A stretch of DNA of 64,000 nucleotides from Lepidonotus clava (GCA_936440205.1 OW387138.1:34181541-34245540); one strand, 5' to 3'; shown: positions 1-13,400, numbered from the stretch's first letter. Notes: generated by a model not told the origin, from the sequence alone. Numbers and translations: made by a program.

Positions 1-173
1 CATCAGTGAAAATTATTTATGTATTACTTGTCTAAAGACCTTTTCCAGAAGGGTTGTGCCTTTGTTTTTACAGCCAGACTAAAGGATTAAAGGAGTCCAA
101 TGTGCAGACTCCTGAAAAACGTGTATTGGTATTATGACTTGACCTCCTCTTATTTAGAAAGGATTAGGTCACA

Positions 174-680
174 TGACTCAAAGCACGGTCTATTTAGCCG
201 GGATTTGCAGCTGAAACCCCTCAGATTTACCTGGAATCCCTAAGACTGTGCCTTCAACCTCCTGCACTGGCCTCCAGTATCCTGAACTGGCCTACGGTTT
301 ACGTCCCCGGCCTACAGCTCTCAGTTAAGTAGTGGGGTAGCAAAAGTTACACATCACGACCCTGGCAGAGCCTCTGAATGCCCTAACTTTACAGCAATGA
401 CTCATCCTCCTGGCCGGGAAATAACATCACAACCCCCTCCCTCCTGGCTCCCCAGCTCAGCAATGACTCACCCTGCCAGTCGGGTAAAAACCCTGTGACA
501 TCACGTCCCCCCCTACCGGGCTTGCCGGCTCGGCCAATCACACAGCAGCCCATGACTCATCACCCTCTGACATCATGCCGTGACATCACAGAAACCCCAT
601 CCCCCTAAGTGAGAAAAGCTGATGCAATTCTTACTGGAGGAGTATAAAAGCAGGGCTCAGCAGCCCTGTGGTCAATTCAG
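174..680 (+). promoter_or_regulatory. Candidate promoter: AP-1/CRE-like site cluster plus TATA box
   Basis: TGACTCA (the AP-1 consensus) occurs at 174-180, 398-404, 464-470 and 553-559, and the CRE-like TGACATCA occurs at 496-503, 568-575 and 581-588. A TATA box (TATAAAAG, 643-650) follows, with a plausible initiator (TCAATTC) near 672. The order of upstream sites, TATA and initiator at about 25-30 bases is what a focused animal promoter looks like. The region is also more C-rich than its surroundings. It could drive a noncoding first exon of the Delta-like gene whose first coding exon is at 10430, or an unrelated transcript. The sites are seen; their use is inferred. Confidence 0.4.
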
Positions 681-1063
681 CTCTAGGGCTCAGCCCCTCG
701 AGCCTCCTCCTGGACTCAACTCTGGCAGTCTCCTCTGGAACTCACCACCTCCACCACACTGGAACAACTCTACAAGACTGGACCTGTAGCCACCTGCCCT
801 GCCAGAGGCCTGTCTCCAGAGTATCACCTGCCAGAACTCCAAAGACTCTGACTCTCCACCAACCAGCAGTCTGTGTGATCAGGAACCCGTTCTTCGACTC
901 TAAGTTCAGCATTCTGTGTGCATTCTGTGTGAGTATCATCATTGTTGCTGCAGGTATCACCATAATTATTGTCAAGTACAAGATAGTCTGCCATTGTAAA
1001 CTTAGACCAGATACTGTTTGGTGTTATGAGCGATGGTCTACCATTGTAGCCCTAGACCCATAA
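668..1063 (+). other. Open frame downstream of the TATA box, possible 5' exon
   Basis: An open frame of 131 codons starts just after the TATA box at 643. Its middle has a hydrophobic run (about residues 77-105) that could be a membrane span, but the rest is Ser/Thr/Pro/His-rich and resembles no family I know. A splice-donor-like GTGAGT occurs at about 921-928, so part of the stretch may instead be an untranslated first exon. An AATAAA lies near 1567. I cannot decide between a small gene, a noncoding exon and a chance frame. Confidence 0.2.
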
Positions 1064-1830
1064 AAGGTAGGAAACTGTATTTGAATGTGTGGGTTTTCCT
1101 TTCCAAGACCAAAGTTACCTTGAGAATATTGTATTCAGCAGGAAATACCTCTACAGTGCTCCACTCACACTAGCTATCCCTTTTGACAATAGTCGCCGGT
1201 TAAAGCCTATTATCTAGTATTCAAAATAACATCACAAATATCTATACAAGCATTATCCTTACATTTACACATATAATGTAACCATAAGGGTATTCAGCCT
1301 TTCCCCCCACTGTGAAATTAATGAAATTCCAAACCATGCCACCTAGTGTGGAGCTTAGCAACAGAGCTGTCCCCCAGACAAACTAGGGGGTTATTTTCTC
1401 TTTGAGCCAATGTAATTTGTAGAGATTAAACCATCCATAACTCTTGTTGTATACACATTTAGAGAATTCTGTCTACATGTATCACTGGTACAAATCTTTG
1501 TCTTTTTTCTGATACATTCACTGTCTATGTGAGTGTATAGCTTATATTTTAAAACCATTTTTCAATAATAAAGTTTCCAGCCAATCAGAGGCCCCCAATC
1601 AATATTTTATACCATAACAAAACAGGTGTCAATCCCCTAGCCTGGTGGTCACCATAGTGACACCCAGACAAACAAAGCCACTAGACCGTGACAGCCAGGT
1701 CTATAAGCAAGGACATCTGATGAAAGCAATTCTCATCTTCAATCGAGGCATTCATAAACATTTGATTTCTAGGCCCCTTAGGCTTAGGTGCAGTTGTTTG
1801 TGGTCTAATTTGGCAAATTAAAAATGAATT

Positions 1831-3161
1831 TTCCCAACCACGGATAGCAATGTTTTTGAGTATCACCTGTACATTAGCCCAGAAACAGGTGCATGCTGGA
1901 TAATATGTTGACAAAACTCAAGGGTTTGGCAATGACATTTTCATCGATTGTATCATTATTTGTAAATTAATACTGTGTAAAATTAGCCATCATTGTTTTT
2001 TAAATTAGTATCCATATACATTTAATATGATTCTAGGACAATCACCCCTGGGACAACTACCCCTGGGACAACTACCCCTGGGACAACTACCCCTGGGACA
2101 ACTACCCCCTAGGACTATTACCCACTAGGACTATTACCCACTAGGACTATTACCCCCATAGGACAACTACCCCTGGGACAACTACCCCTTAGGACAACTA
2201 CCCCTTAGGACAATTACCCCTATGGGTAGGACAACTACCCCCATAGGACAACTACCCCTCTAGAAAGGACAATTACCCCTATAGGTAGGACAATTACCCC
2301 TTTAGGACAACTACCCCCTTGATAGGACAATTACCCCCATAGGTAGGACAACTACCCCCTTGATAGGACAACTACCCCCATTGGTAGGACAACTACCCCT
2401 ATTGTAGGACTATATTTGTAGGACCTGCCCTTGATGTTCAGTGCCGGGCAAAGGAGGGGTAGGCCTACCAATGGGTGTAGTTGTTCTATCAAAAGGGGTA
2501 GTTGTCCTATCAAGGGGGTAGTTGTCCTACCAATAGGGGTAGTTGTCCTACCTATGGGGGTAGTTGTCCTACTAAAAGGGGTAGTTGTCCTATCAAGTGG
2601 GGTAGTTGTCCTACCAATGGGGTAGTTGTCCTATCAAGGGGGGTAGTTGCCCTATCATAGGGGTAGTTGTCCTATCATTGGGGGTAGTTGTCCTACATGT
2701 AGGGGTAATTGTCCTAAAGGGGTAATGGTCCTATATATAGGGGTAGTTGTCCTATCTAAAGGGGTAGTTGTCCTATAGGGGTAGTTGTCCTATGGGGGTA
2801 GTTGTCCTACCCATAGGGGTAATTGTCCTAAGGGGTAATTGTCCTAAGGGGCAGTTGTCCCAGGGGTAGTTGTCCTAGAGGGGTAATAGTCCTAGGGGGT
2901 AATAGTCCTAAGGGGTAGTTGTCCTAGGGGGTAGTTGTCCCCAGGGTAGTTGTCCCAGGGGTAGTTGTCCCAGGGGTAGTTGTCCCAGGGGTAGTTGTCC
3001 TGTCACCATTTAATATTCCTGAGGTGTTCATGCACCATGGATGGAAATACAACATTTGTTTGTATATTTTCTATAGTTTTTCCAGAGTTTTTGTCGACAA
3101 AATCAGTCCAAACTAGCCTGCAGGTACTTAAAATACTGGAAATCAGCTATCCGTGGTAGGG
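1831..3161. mobile_element. Short inverted-repeat element (MITE-like), copy 1, split by a foldback element
   Basis: The left end at about 1833 (CCCAACCACGGATAGC) is the inverted complement of the right end at about 3146-3161 (GCTATCCGTGGTAGGG). Without the 979 bp foldback element and its 9 bp duplication the element is about 340 bp long. A second copy at 12817-13166 shares interior blocks, including the text around the foldback insertion point (CATATACATTTAATAT) and a later block around TTTTTGTYGACAAAAT. TGAATT occurs close to both ends (1825-1830 and 3162-3167) and may be the target duplication, although two extra T separate it from the left end. There is no coding capacity; a nonautonomous DNA transposon is the simplest reading. 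Confidence 0.6.
2029..3007. mobile_element. Foldback transposon, copy FB1, palindromic tandem-repeat arms
   Basis: The left arm (2029-2420) is a run of about 15 bp units with the core GGACAACTACCCC. The right arm (about 2480-3007) is the same units in reverse complement (GGGGTAGTTGTCC). A non-repeated centre of about 50 bp (about 2415-2470) lies between and recurs in the copy at 17810. The ends are GATTCTAGGAC and GTCCTGTCACC. The element is flanked by a perfect 9 bp duplication ATTTAATAT (2020-2028 and 3008-3016). The unoccupied form of this site can be read in the second MITE copy near 13000. Repeat-built inverted arms and a 9 bp duplication match the foldback class known from Drosophila FB. 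No protein is encoded, so it must depend on a transposase elsewhere. Confidence 0.8.
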
Positions 3162-3167
3162 TGAATT

Positions 3168-6100
3168 AAGAACTTATGGCCAGACCAAGTAAATATCGAT
3201 AAAGCCTTTACAATAATTATGGAACCATCATTAAAACCTTTGATTCAGGGCTTAAATCCTATTATTGACTTTTAATGTTTTCACTTTTTCAGGATAGGTT
3301 CAGTAACAATCAAAGTGACTAAAGAGGGCCTTTATTTACATTTTAAATGGGACGTAGAGACCAATTAAAGTTTGTTTTTCATGCAATATTAGACAAGATT
3401 AAGGGTGGGAGTGAATGTATGGTTTGCCTGCTAGGGTAGCTTTTCAAAACACCCACACATCAGCTGCTGCCATGACCCGTGACCCGTGACCTCAGGTAGG
3501 CTCCTCCCGTTCTTCCCTATAGTGTGGGAGAGGCAGGTGAGGGACCCACCTGTACACATCTCTAGGACCCTACCAGGAAGTGGCTGTACCCCTGACAACC
3601 AAGTAAGTCCCCATGGGGATCTAACATAGCTTGAGGGTTAGCTTGGGTGGCTACAAATTATCTTTTTACCTCTGCAACAAACATATTTTCATACATGTGT
3701 AACTTTTGATGTTTTCTGCATAGTAATGTCTTGGATTTGAGTGTCTGGAGTGTGTTTAAGAAAAATTGGTCTACGAAAACACATTGATATGGTTTAGGTC
3801 TGGAATTTTTTCATGAGGCTATAATTATCCTTACTTTGGAAGAAAGTGTGATCTCTATGGAGTGATAAGCAATCAAATGTGGCAACCAGTGGCAACAGCA
3901 ACTGGAAAAGACTTTAGGCACAACCTTCCATATCAAATGAATATATGCTGTCTTAGGATTTCATCTTGTCATTGTATATAATATGATTAAGACATTGATT
4001 ATATGGATACAAATATACAGGTAATCAAATTAGTTAGTGTTATGATAGAGATACATCAGTGTATAACGTTGAGCACTGCGCACTTCACAGTGTGTAATAA
4101 TATATCAAACTTCGCTTAGTGTGCTTACTTCACTTTACACAAATGCCAACCTGATATTACTCACTAACAAAAACATTCATCTCATTTTATGAGCTGCATC
4201 AGAAAAGTCCGTACATGCATGGGAGGACATGTCGGCATAAAACATGCAGGAGATGACATATAAACTGGTTTGGTTGTATATAATATGGGGCCCGGGAGTT
4301 CCCACTGTTTATGTTGATGCTCCGTCTGGCCTCCCGTGTAAGGCATGTAGAGTGTACACACAGAGCTTTTAAGCAATCTACAAAAAAAGCACTTCCTTCT
4401 AGAAAACCATACCATACTATTGTTAGTTCATAAATCAGAATTTCCACTACTGTCGAAAGTATTTTCAAGTAGGTAGGTTTAACCCCCAGGGTTTAACCCT
4501 ATTTTTTCTACTCTTGTAAATGAGGTCAGGGTTTATCATGGTAACACCCAGAAGCTATAATAACAACCCGGATCCTTCTCTTGAGAAACTGGGCCAACGT
4601 GAGGGTACCGAAAAATTAATAGTTTTCTTTATTCAATGTGAATGAAACATAATTTCTAAACTAGAGTAAGACTTCAGATTGATGTAAAATAAGGCTGCAA
4701 GGTTTAAGACGTATATAAAGGGTATAAAACCATTCACAGACTAGCTTCCAGAATGTGCACCATGTCTCTTGTTGAACTGTCAACATGATTAGTTGCATAT
4801 TCTGAGGCTAATCAGGACTTTGATAATTACTCAGGTAGGAACATTGAGAATTACTAATCCTTAGTTGGTGCATTAACTCAGCTGGCTATAGTGCTTTTAG
4901 ATGTACCCCAGACCATTATGACTTCAAGGGAAGCAAAATGAGAATATGCATATGTTACCCGGAAAGTCTGGACATGAATGATTAGGACTTAGGAAACACT
5001 GGGAACAATATTCTTTTCAAATCTTCACGGAATGAATAAGTAGGAGGTACTTCATTCCCCCAGAATGTTTTGTGTATGTGTGTTAGTATTGTGGGTTATG
5101 TTTATTCAATGTGTATACTGGTAAAGCATTCCTATATTCAATGTGTATACTTGACCTAAATCAAAATGTAAAAAAAAATCTAACTAACACTCTTTCCTGG
5201 CCCCTGGCCATGCCCTAGTAAAGCTCTTTGGTCACAACCAACCTACAACACCCTCCGTTCTACTGGCAAGCAGCCATCCCAAGAATCAATGGTAGTTGTT
5301 CCCTCTACCGACATTTCAGCGAGCGTTCAACGACGCGACAAAATGCCAAAAGATTCTCTTATCTTACATTTCTGGTCTAATTTGAGACGTACTTCCGGTT
5401 CAAAAACTCCTTTCCATGAAAAAATTTAAAATGATCTATTTCACAAGAAGAATAACTATTTGGATAACCGCCTTTTACATCATCTCTGAATTGGCTTGAA
5501 ATCGGATGGTGGATTTATCTCTTAATGATGTTCATGCAGGCACATTACATTTTATTTCAGAAGATATTGAATGTAAGGCGTTAGCTAGACTTTGCCATAA
5601 CAGTAATAAGCCTAAGTTTTTCTCAACAACGACCTCATATATTGCAGATTTTATCCAAACCTGAATTAGAATATAAAGTTACACTTAAAAGCAGATATAC
5701 CCTTGTGATCCTCCCTTGGTCCATCTTCAGGTATGGATTATCGTAATGATGTAATTTCCCCAAACATAAGTTCCCTTTTATAGGCCTCCCAATGGGTAGA
5801 TAACAGCTGATTGGCTCAAAATGGATCACATGACAAGACCAAGTGGATTACAAAAGGTTCTGTTGTTCCAAGCAATCAGCAATTCAAAGCTCTTCAATTT
5901 TAGCACTAATTAGTTGTATTTTGAGTATTACCTATTTCCGTATCCTTTCCTTTTTCAGTCACATTTCAAGTATCACATTTTGTGTTGTGTTTACTTTCAT
6001 ACCATGTTGTGAGTATCATCTACATTCGTTTTGTAATAACTAGTACTTTCATGATTTACCTAATTACTACACGTTTATACTAAATGTATATTATTTTGTT

Positions 6101-7304
6101 TTGTTGAATAGATAGAGCAGTACTATTTATTAATGAGTTTCAAGAGCATTTGATAACGCTTTCATTGGAATCCATGAAGAATATCTGCAGAATTGTTGAT
6201 AGTCTATTCGATTAGTTCTATAGTTTGAATTTCTCAACATAAAGCTGTGGCCCTAGAAGTGGGCGATGGGACCATTTTTGATATGGGTGCCCCTTCTTTC
6301 TAAAATTCCTGGATCCGCCCATGCTGCAGATTTAATATGAAATAACAATTCTATTATCAACCTGATCATCATTATTGTATGGGATATTCTTGATCTATTT
6401 TCCTGAGACACGACTGACCCTCATTGAAGCCCTGCACCCACTCCGGCGAACATCGGTCGGTGAACACTACCGACGAGTTAATAAGTCTGCAGAGTTTTTC
6501 CATGCACCAATTGATATAGTTTAAAAGGGTTAACACTATACGTCAGCCGACTAAAGTAGTCAGTGAAGGGAGGATGTGGTTTACCGTTAAAAATTATCTG
6601 GATTCTTTCCTGGAGGTTTTCATCTTACCCTTTAGATTTATGCTAGAAATGACACAAGTAGAACCTTGACGTGAAAATTAATAAATTCAATATACATTTT
6701 GAAATGCAATGAGATATATGTTCTAGGTATTTTGAAAATGATACTTTCAAAATGATTGCCAATATGGCGTCAGACCTTTTCTGGTCACTGTGACGTCATC
6801 TGCACAACGTCTATCGTCTAAACTATTGTTGTTATTTTTGAGTAATTGAATCCCCAGTATCCCCAACATCTATCTATAGAGAGGTGGAGAAAAAAAAAAA
6901 GTTGTCAGATAACACTTTGTTTTCCAAATGCAATATTTCTATCAGTTATTTAGTTTGTGAAATGCTTTCACCTACGATACAATAAAAACAAGTGAAATGA
7001 AACACCCGTGGGATGCATCCTCATGCCAAAAAGAACACTAGGCACTTAAATATGTGCATAGCATTCATTCCAGCAAAATACATAGAGAAAAAGCATATAA
7101 TAAGTTTTTAAACTCCCCTCCTTGCTACTTCGACCAAATAGCTGTACTTATTCAAAGAGGTAGAAGAGGTAGTCACAAGTCAAACATTATGGCCATAGGC
7201 CTATTGCAAAGCACATGAAAAACATGAAGTGAAATATTGACAGAACCACTGTGAATTATTCACATTTTGGCCTCGGGGCTGACAATTATTTGATTACGCA
7301 ATAC
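3168..7304. other. Noncoding stretch, no gene recognised
   Basis: This is AT-rich sequence without a long open frame or clear exon. A short stretch near 6255-6325 (ending around CTGGATCCGCCC) resembles a dispersed repeat also seen near 15100 and 48400. The rest looks like ordinary intergenic or 5' intronic DNA. Confidence 0.4.
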
Positions 7305-8269
7305 CCCAGCTAACAATTTTACGTTGCTACAACATTGCTACAATGTTACGTTTTGGTTGTAATAACGTTGCAAAATTACGTTGTTACAACGTAAATTTGT
7401 GGACTCCCAGAAAGGTTGCAGCAACGTTGTTCACAACGTTGTAGTGTAACCATTTCACAACCTTTTTACAACATTCAAGATTTTTTTCCTTTACCTTGCC
7501 ATCTTTTGAAAATCATGTATTATACATTATTCAGATTGAGACATTTATTTGCACTGAGTTCCCTATTTATGATATTTCACATTTCGTCTTTTCTGTAGAC
7601 TATTGAAATAAATATTGTTTAAATTAAAAGAAATATTTATAATATTTTGAGAAAAATAACACATATAAACCAACTTTATTATTGATCACATAATTTTCAT
7701 TTCAGACTGTATTTTGCATCTAAAATTCCACATAATCATGCAGCATTTACGTTAGATTATGTCAGGTTAATGACCTGATGCATTTACAATTTGAAACTAC
7801 CAAGGCGGAAAAGACTATACCATGGTCGCCATGTACAAAAAAGGTGTTTAACTTGAGCGTTTATGTTAATGTCCTTGTTTTTATAACAATATTAAAACAC
7901 TATTAACAAAAACAATATTCCTTCATCCAGTGCATCTTATTGCTGCATTGTGTTTCAAAACAAATATCAACATCTTGTGTTAAATGACTTATTCTTAAAA
8001 ACGTTTCTAAAATTTGTAGCATTTTAAACAGTGCTGCCACCTGCATGTCTTTTTAAAGTAGTCCTAGAACATTGTGGCAACGTTATAAAGTAACATTGTG
8101 ACAATGTTGTGAAATTCACGTTGTTACAACGTAATTTTGAAATGTTGTATGCATGTTGCAACATAACGTTGTATATTTGGTTGTGGCAACGTTGCAACAA
8201 CGTCTTTCTGTGAATGTTGTGAAAAAGTAATGTTGCACAACATTGTCTGAACGTTGTGTGTTTGCTGGG
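7305..8269. mobile_element. Nonautonomous inverted-repeat element with GTTGCAACGTT-rich ends
   Basis: The left end reads CCCAGCTAACA and the right end, reversed and complemented, reads CCCAGCAAACA. Both outer 130-200 bp (7305-7450 and about 8075-8269) are packed with variants of AACGTTGT and TTGCAACGTT, many forming small palindromes. The middle (about 7460-8060) is AT-rich and noncoding. Clustered short palindromes next to terminal repeats usually serve as transposase binding sites in DNA transposons. I could not settle a target duplication, so the superfamily is open. Confidence 0.55.
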
Positions 8270-10429
8270 ACATTGTACCCAATCATGGGAATTGGTGTCC
8301 TAGAAGGAGAAGGTATGAAAATGAATTTGAAATCATACCTTTCAGACAATGCAAACCAATCTTAAATATTATTCTAAATATGGGCTGAAATATAGGAGCT
8401 TGAAATCCCTTATGCAGTAAAAACTGACACATCCCTGTTTATATTAACCATTCGTGCTCCATTTCCATAATAATAGCTCCTTGAATCAAACCATGCTATT
8501 ATAGTTAAAGGGTACAATTTTCTCAATCATGACAATTATTAAAAATACATTAACTTTTCACACAGATCTCCGTTTAAATAACAGTTAATACTATTGTAAA
8601 ATGAAAGACCTTTGTTATTAAACTTAACAAAAATATTGTATGTATCTGAATATTCCTTTGTCTGATGCCTTGGTAACATGAGAACATTCCCAGGTTAGGG
8701 ACTTGACTTGTTCTTGTACTGATGCAGCATTGTCCAACGATGCAAGAAATGACAAGGTTGATTGTTTGCCATCAGACTTATTGAATAAACATTTTGATGC
8801 TTTTATCATGGAACCAAACACTTACAATTAAAAAGAAATTTGAAATCCATTATATTTACTCAAAAACATTTCATAATAATAATAATTATTATAAAATATT
8901 TTTGAGTAAATACTGAGTTTGATACAAAAGAATGCATCTGAAACGCTCAAAACTGAGTGCTGAACCAGCAAAAAGAAAGTGCCATCTAGTTTTAATTTGT
9001 TTACATCATATGATATAAATACTGCAACCTTACTGGTCAAGAATGCTTAAGCATAGATTATGGAAAATCTGGATGGTAATGATCTGTATAACAATCAAAT
9101 ATTAACCACATTACACTATTCTTAATTCACATACATTTGTTAGATTTTGACAACGAAGATTGAATAGTTACTTTCAATTTTATTTATATTTGTTTACATT
9201 ATGTGGTACAAATTCTGTAACCCTATAGGTCAAAAATTGTTAAACAAATATTTGAGAAAATCTCAACAAATATTATTCATATAGTATTATTCTTTTTTCG
9301 TATATATTTTTGTTAGAATTCAGCAAAAAAGATTAAAATTAATGAGTTATTTCAATTAGAATTTAAAATACCTACAGCGATGCAACATAACAAGACACTT
9401 GTGATGCAAGATCTAGCAACGATGCAAGATATGCCAATATTGCTAGTTTAAGTCTTGTCCCAAACCTGATACCTTGTGGGAGCCCTTTTTGAAAACAACA
9501 ATACCCATAATGTAACTTTCATAAATGAAGAGAATGCTTTTTTTTTGCTTGTAATCTTAATCTCTGGAAAACTGCCTGTGTCACAACTTGCTTTTATCAA
9601 TGACTCACTTAATAATATACTTAGAGTAAAGTAAGTTATATCCCTCTAGGTAACCATGATTATAGGTTATAAAACCCTGTAACTGGTCACTGACATGTTT
9701 TCACGTTTTCCAGATGCCCCTAATTCCATTGTATTCGAAATCAGCTAAAGTCCATGAAGCCCATCTCGATCGTCTCTGATTTAATGACGACCTGCAAAAC
9801 ACCTTAAAATCCTATATTACACTATTAGCAAGACTCACATATTTAACCAAGATTTATTATTCACTACCTATGCCCCAATGTGAATAACAACAAAAATCAG
9901 AGACCAATCACAAAAGCCACCACAAATCTCTATTTTTTAAAATTAAACCTTGCATTGGTCCCCTAAATTAACATTACTATGTACCTTTGGGGTGTTTTGA
10001 TGCATAGTGTAATAGGCCTTTACCAGTTTACCCTATGACTCACACCAGTGTGGTGTCATTGATATAGTCTGATGATTTACTGACATTTGAGACTTAATTA
10101 CTTTGTGTAAGTATGTGGCAGATTACATGACACACATTTAGTCCCAAAATGCATGACTGACTCTAGAGAATGTCACAATATTACTCCTCTTACAGCTGAC
10201 TCTTTCCCAGTACTGTTTAAACACACACATACAAACACACACACTCAAAAACACGCACACAAAGCCCCCTCCCCCACACAAATGATACATTTAAACACAG
10301 ACACAAGGAACATTTGTATTTCTCATTGGCTCAAATGAGTTACATAATGCACTAATTAATTGAGAATGCACTTCATAAACATTCTCCCTGTTTCAGATAG
10401 TTCTTCTAGGAGTACTCCTCAGCCACAAG
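8270..10429. other. Noncoding stretch upstream of the first ligand exon
   Basis: No exon or repeat with clear borders was recognised. Near 8870-8910 there is an AT-rich near-palindrome (TACTCAAAAA ... TTTTTGAGTA). A CA-rich run sits at about 10220-10265. The last part may be 5' untranslated sequence or promoter of the Delta-like gene. Confidence 0.4.
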
Positions 10430-10480
10430 ATGAGTAGCCGGATGACCAGGCGTAGCCTGATAGCTGCAGTCTTATTACAG
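10430..10480 (+). CDS. Delta-like ligand exon 1 (start and signal peptide)
   Basis: Seventeen codons from the ATG at 10430 to a GTATGA donor at 10481. The basic start (SSRMTRR) followed by a hydrophobic run fits a signal peptide completed by exon 2 (LAVSLA). Phase 0 end. The next in-frame upstream context gives no better start. Confidence 0.75.
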
Positions 10481-13400
10481 GTATGAAACTCTGACTACGG
10501 ATACCTGTGTTACAATATCGTAGGCATCTGCAGGCTAATTTTTGCTAATTTTTTTGGAAAAAAAAAGACAAAGGGACAATTTTGAAAAATCTGTACATAT
10601 TTCTAAATGTCCATCCATAAAGAATGAATTTACAAACCAAATTCTTAAAATTATAGAACATACCGGTAATACAAAATGAAAAATAGTAAATTAACATTTT
10701 TCATAACATAAATCATAAGTATTGCATTGGATGATAAAAAATGTTTTATACTTAAGCTTTGTAGTTCTTTGACATATTTCCATATTTCCAATAACGAACC
10801 TTTATATGGGTAGTCTTCAGGTAAAACAGAATAAATATGCTATCTGTGGTAGAAAAAATTATTTTAATCTATTAGCAATCTATTATTATCATTTTCCTTG
10901 AGAGTTTACTTTCACAGAATAGATATGTATTGAAAATTAAGTTGTCAGGAACTGGGTCATTTAATGCAAAGCATTAATCAAACTAAACATATGATACTAA
11001 GTCAAAAAACATAAGCGCCATATTTCTATTGATTCTTTTTGAAAACAATCCACTTGATTCACATAACTGTGGTACAAGTAAATTCGTAGCCGCATTTGCA
11101 CCTCTATGTTTCCATATTTGCTATGTATACAAAAAAGGCAAACTGTATTTTACAAAAACAAGTTTAAGCTTGGCATGCTGTCCACCTACGAGACCTTTTG
11201 AAAGTAATCCGTTTTTCCCAGGGTCTCTTTACCTGTCGGCTGAGTCACCTTTCAGGGAGGGTGGCCTACCTGGGAATGACAGACCACACACTCGGGGTGT
11301 GGTTAGAAGGCTAGGCATATCCTGTACCTAGAAGTAGAAGGTATTTTCTTCTAGCTACCAAATTGACTAGCTCTACAAGGTCTGCTTATATTGAGGCAAT
11401 CAATCTGCACACAGTGCAAACCAGTTATCATTAAATAAAGTATGAAAATTCACATATCCAAGGTGGAAGCTTTCAATATTGAAGGCAAAATAAACAAGGT
11501 ATTTGAGATTGGTTTTGTCCTTTGGGGTTTTGGTCAGGGGGTAAGATATGCAGAATGTATGTTGACACATATTAGCCTTAGGACTAAGCGTAAGCACTAA
11601 AGTAATTAAAGTATAGAAAGAGGGGTCAGGGTTCGCACTAGCAGATTTATATGGCCTGTGGAGGTACACGCCTGCCACCCTTTCCCGAACATTTGTGTTA
11701 TTTAGATGCAAAACTCATTCTTAAACAAGTTAAGGAAATTGCATTAGCATGGTCAACATTTTCAAAAGATAGCGAAAGATAGTGAATCATTAAGTGTTGA
11801 ATATGGTCCCGATCTAGAACAGTTGGTCTAAAACTGTGTGTTTAATATGGGGCCGTCCATTTAGTATGTACGCACATTCTAAAAAATCTAAGACCCCCCC
11901 ACCCCCTTTGTTAAAGATTATGCATTGAATTTGTACTGGAACATACACACATTTTCAAAAATCTCAGACCGACCTCCCCCCTTGACATGTACATACTTAA
12001 TGGAAGGCCCCAACTTAGGCTCAAGTTATAGGCCTATGGAGTATTTTTTAATGAGTATCATACCAAAGGCAATGCCCTTCATGTGGGCAGTTGAGGTATT
12101 TTAATTTTCAGGTGGGGCAGGGGTCATAATGAGTCACCAAATGAATCAGGTGCAACCCTCCCTGACTTAGTTGACTACTTACCCCACCTGACGCTGTGTT
12201 ACATGTTTCACACAGCGACACCAGGTGGCAACACCATACACTTGTATTCCACCTACCTCATTGTATTTTCGAGTTAAATAATTAAAGTCTGGTTCTGACC
12301 AAGAAATTCCAGCTGCACCTTGGATTCAGCAAAGCGAGTTTTTTGCATTTAGTTGTCAGCGACAAAAGGACATTAGCAAACAGTATCCAGTAACATTTGA
12401 GAAAAAATGTAAGGTCTATCTCTCAGATTTCTTTCAAGTTATTTTTATCATTTTTTGGAGAAAATTTCATTTCATTACTAAATATTTAGATAAATATTCA
12501 ATATCCAGGCTTTTTGCCATTTTCAGGAATGCCGACAGTCCTGTGTTCAACAGCCCGTACATTCCTTGAAAATTATCTAATTTTGATGTGCTTGGTATCA
12601 TTTGAAAGCTTAAATCATCCTCTTTAATGCCTAATTACCGCCTGGAGCATCCTTTCTGTGTGGGGAGACACAACTTAGTTCTTCACCAGTTTTCATTGAA
12701 CATATTCTTCTTTGCTGCTGGCATAATACACATTTTCCCCCAGCAGATTACAATGAGTGAATCTTCTTTAAAGAGAGGCTCCAGTTTCAATTCCGGTTCT
12801 TTTACAATTTATAATTCTCCCTACCACCAAAAGCCACTTTCTTATAGTGTATCTGCAGGTTAGTCTTAATCAAGGTGCATGCTTGGTGATATGTTGACAA
12901 GTAATCAGGCTTAAGTATAGGAATATACATCAATCTTATCATTATTTGTTCTTAAATATGGTGGAAGTTTTCATTATTTTTTTAATTTGTATACATATAC
13001 ATTTAATATCTTTTAAGGTGTTTGAAAATGTTTTCATTATATATCGAACCATACGAAGTATTTGTTCATATTCTATAGTTTTTCTGGTGTTTTTGTTGAC
13101 AAAATTGGCCCAAATCAACCTGCAGGTACCTGTAAATATACTGTGATCGGCTATCCGTGGTAGGGAGAAATTGAATGTTTGTCTGGAATTTTGCCACGGT
13201 TCTATGCCAATAATCAAATGCTTCACATGATAACTGTGATTAAACTTAAGAGAATATCTGAGGCCCCTGATCCTCATGAAAACACAAATCTGTCTGTAAC
13301 GACACAAAAAAAGAGATTATATTTTTCCAATTTTGAAATTAGCATATTGATTAAAAGACATATGGGTTGCAAATTTTTGCCATTACTTATTATATTTTTT

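Noticed and set aside
668-1063. Confident call of a small membrane protein gene
   Set aside because: The hydrophobic stretch also contains a donor-like GTGAGT, and there is no family resemblance; kept only as a low-confidence feature.
2431-2625. Open frame inside FB1 with a repeated VVVLP pattern
   Set aside because: It is a reading of the GGGGTAGTTGTCC repeat units (15 bp, hence an in-frame 5-residue repeat), not a gene. The same goes for 18058-18303, 18270-18476 and 20111-20317.
2029-3007. CRISPR-like or minisatellite array
   Set aside because: The units lack unique spacers, change orientation around a centre and are bounded by a 9 bp duplication; a foldback transposon explains all of this.
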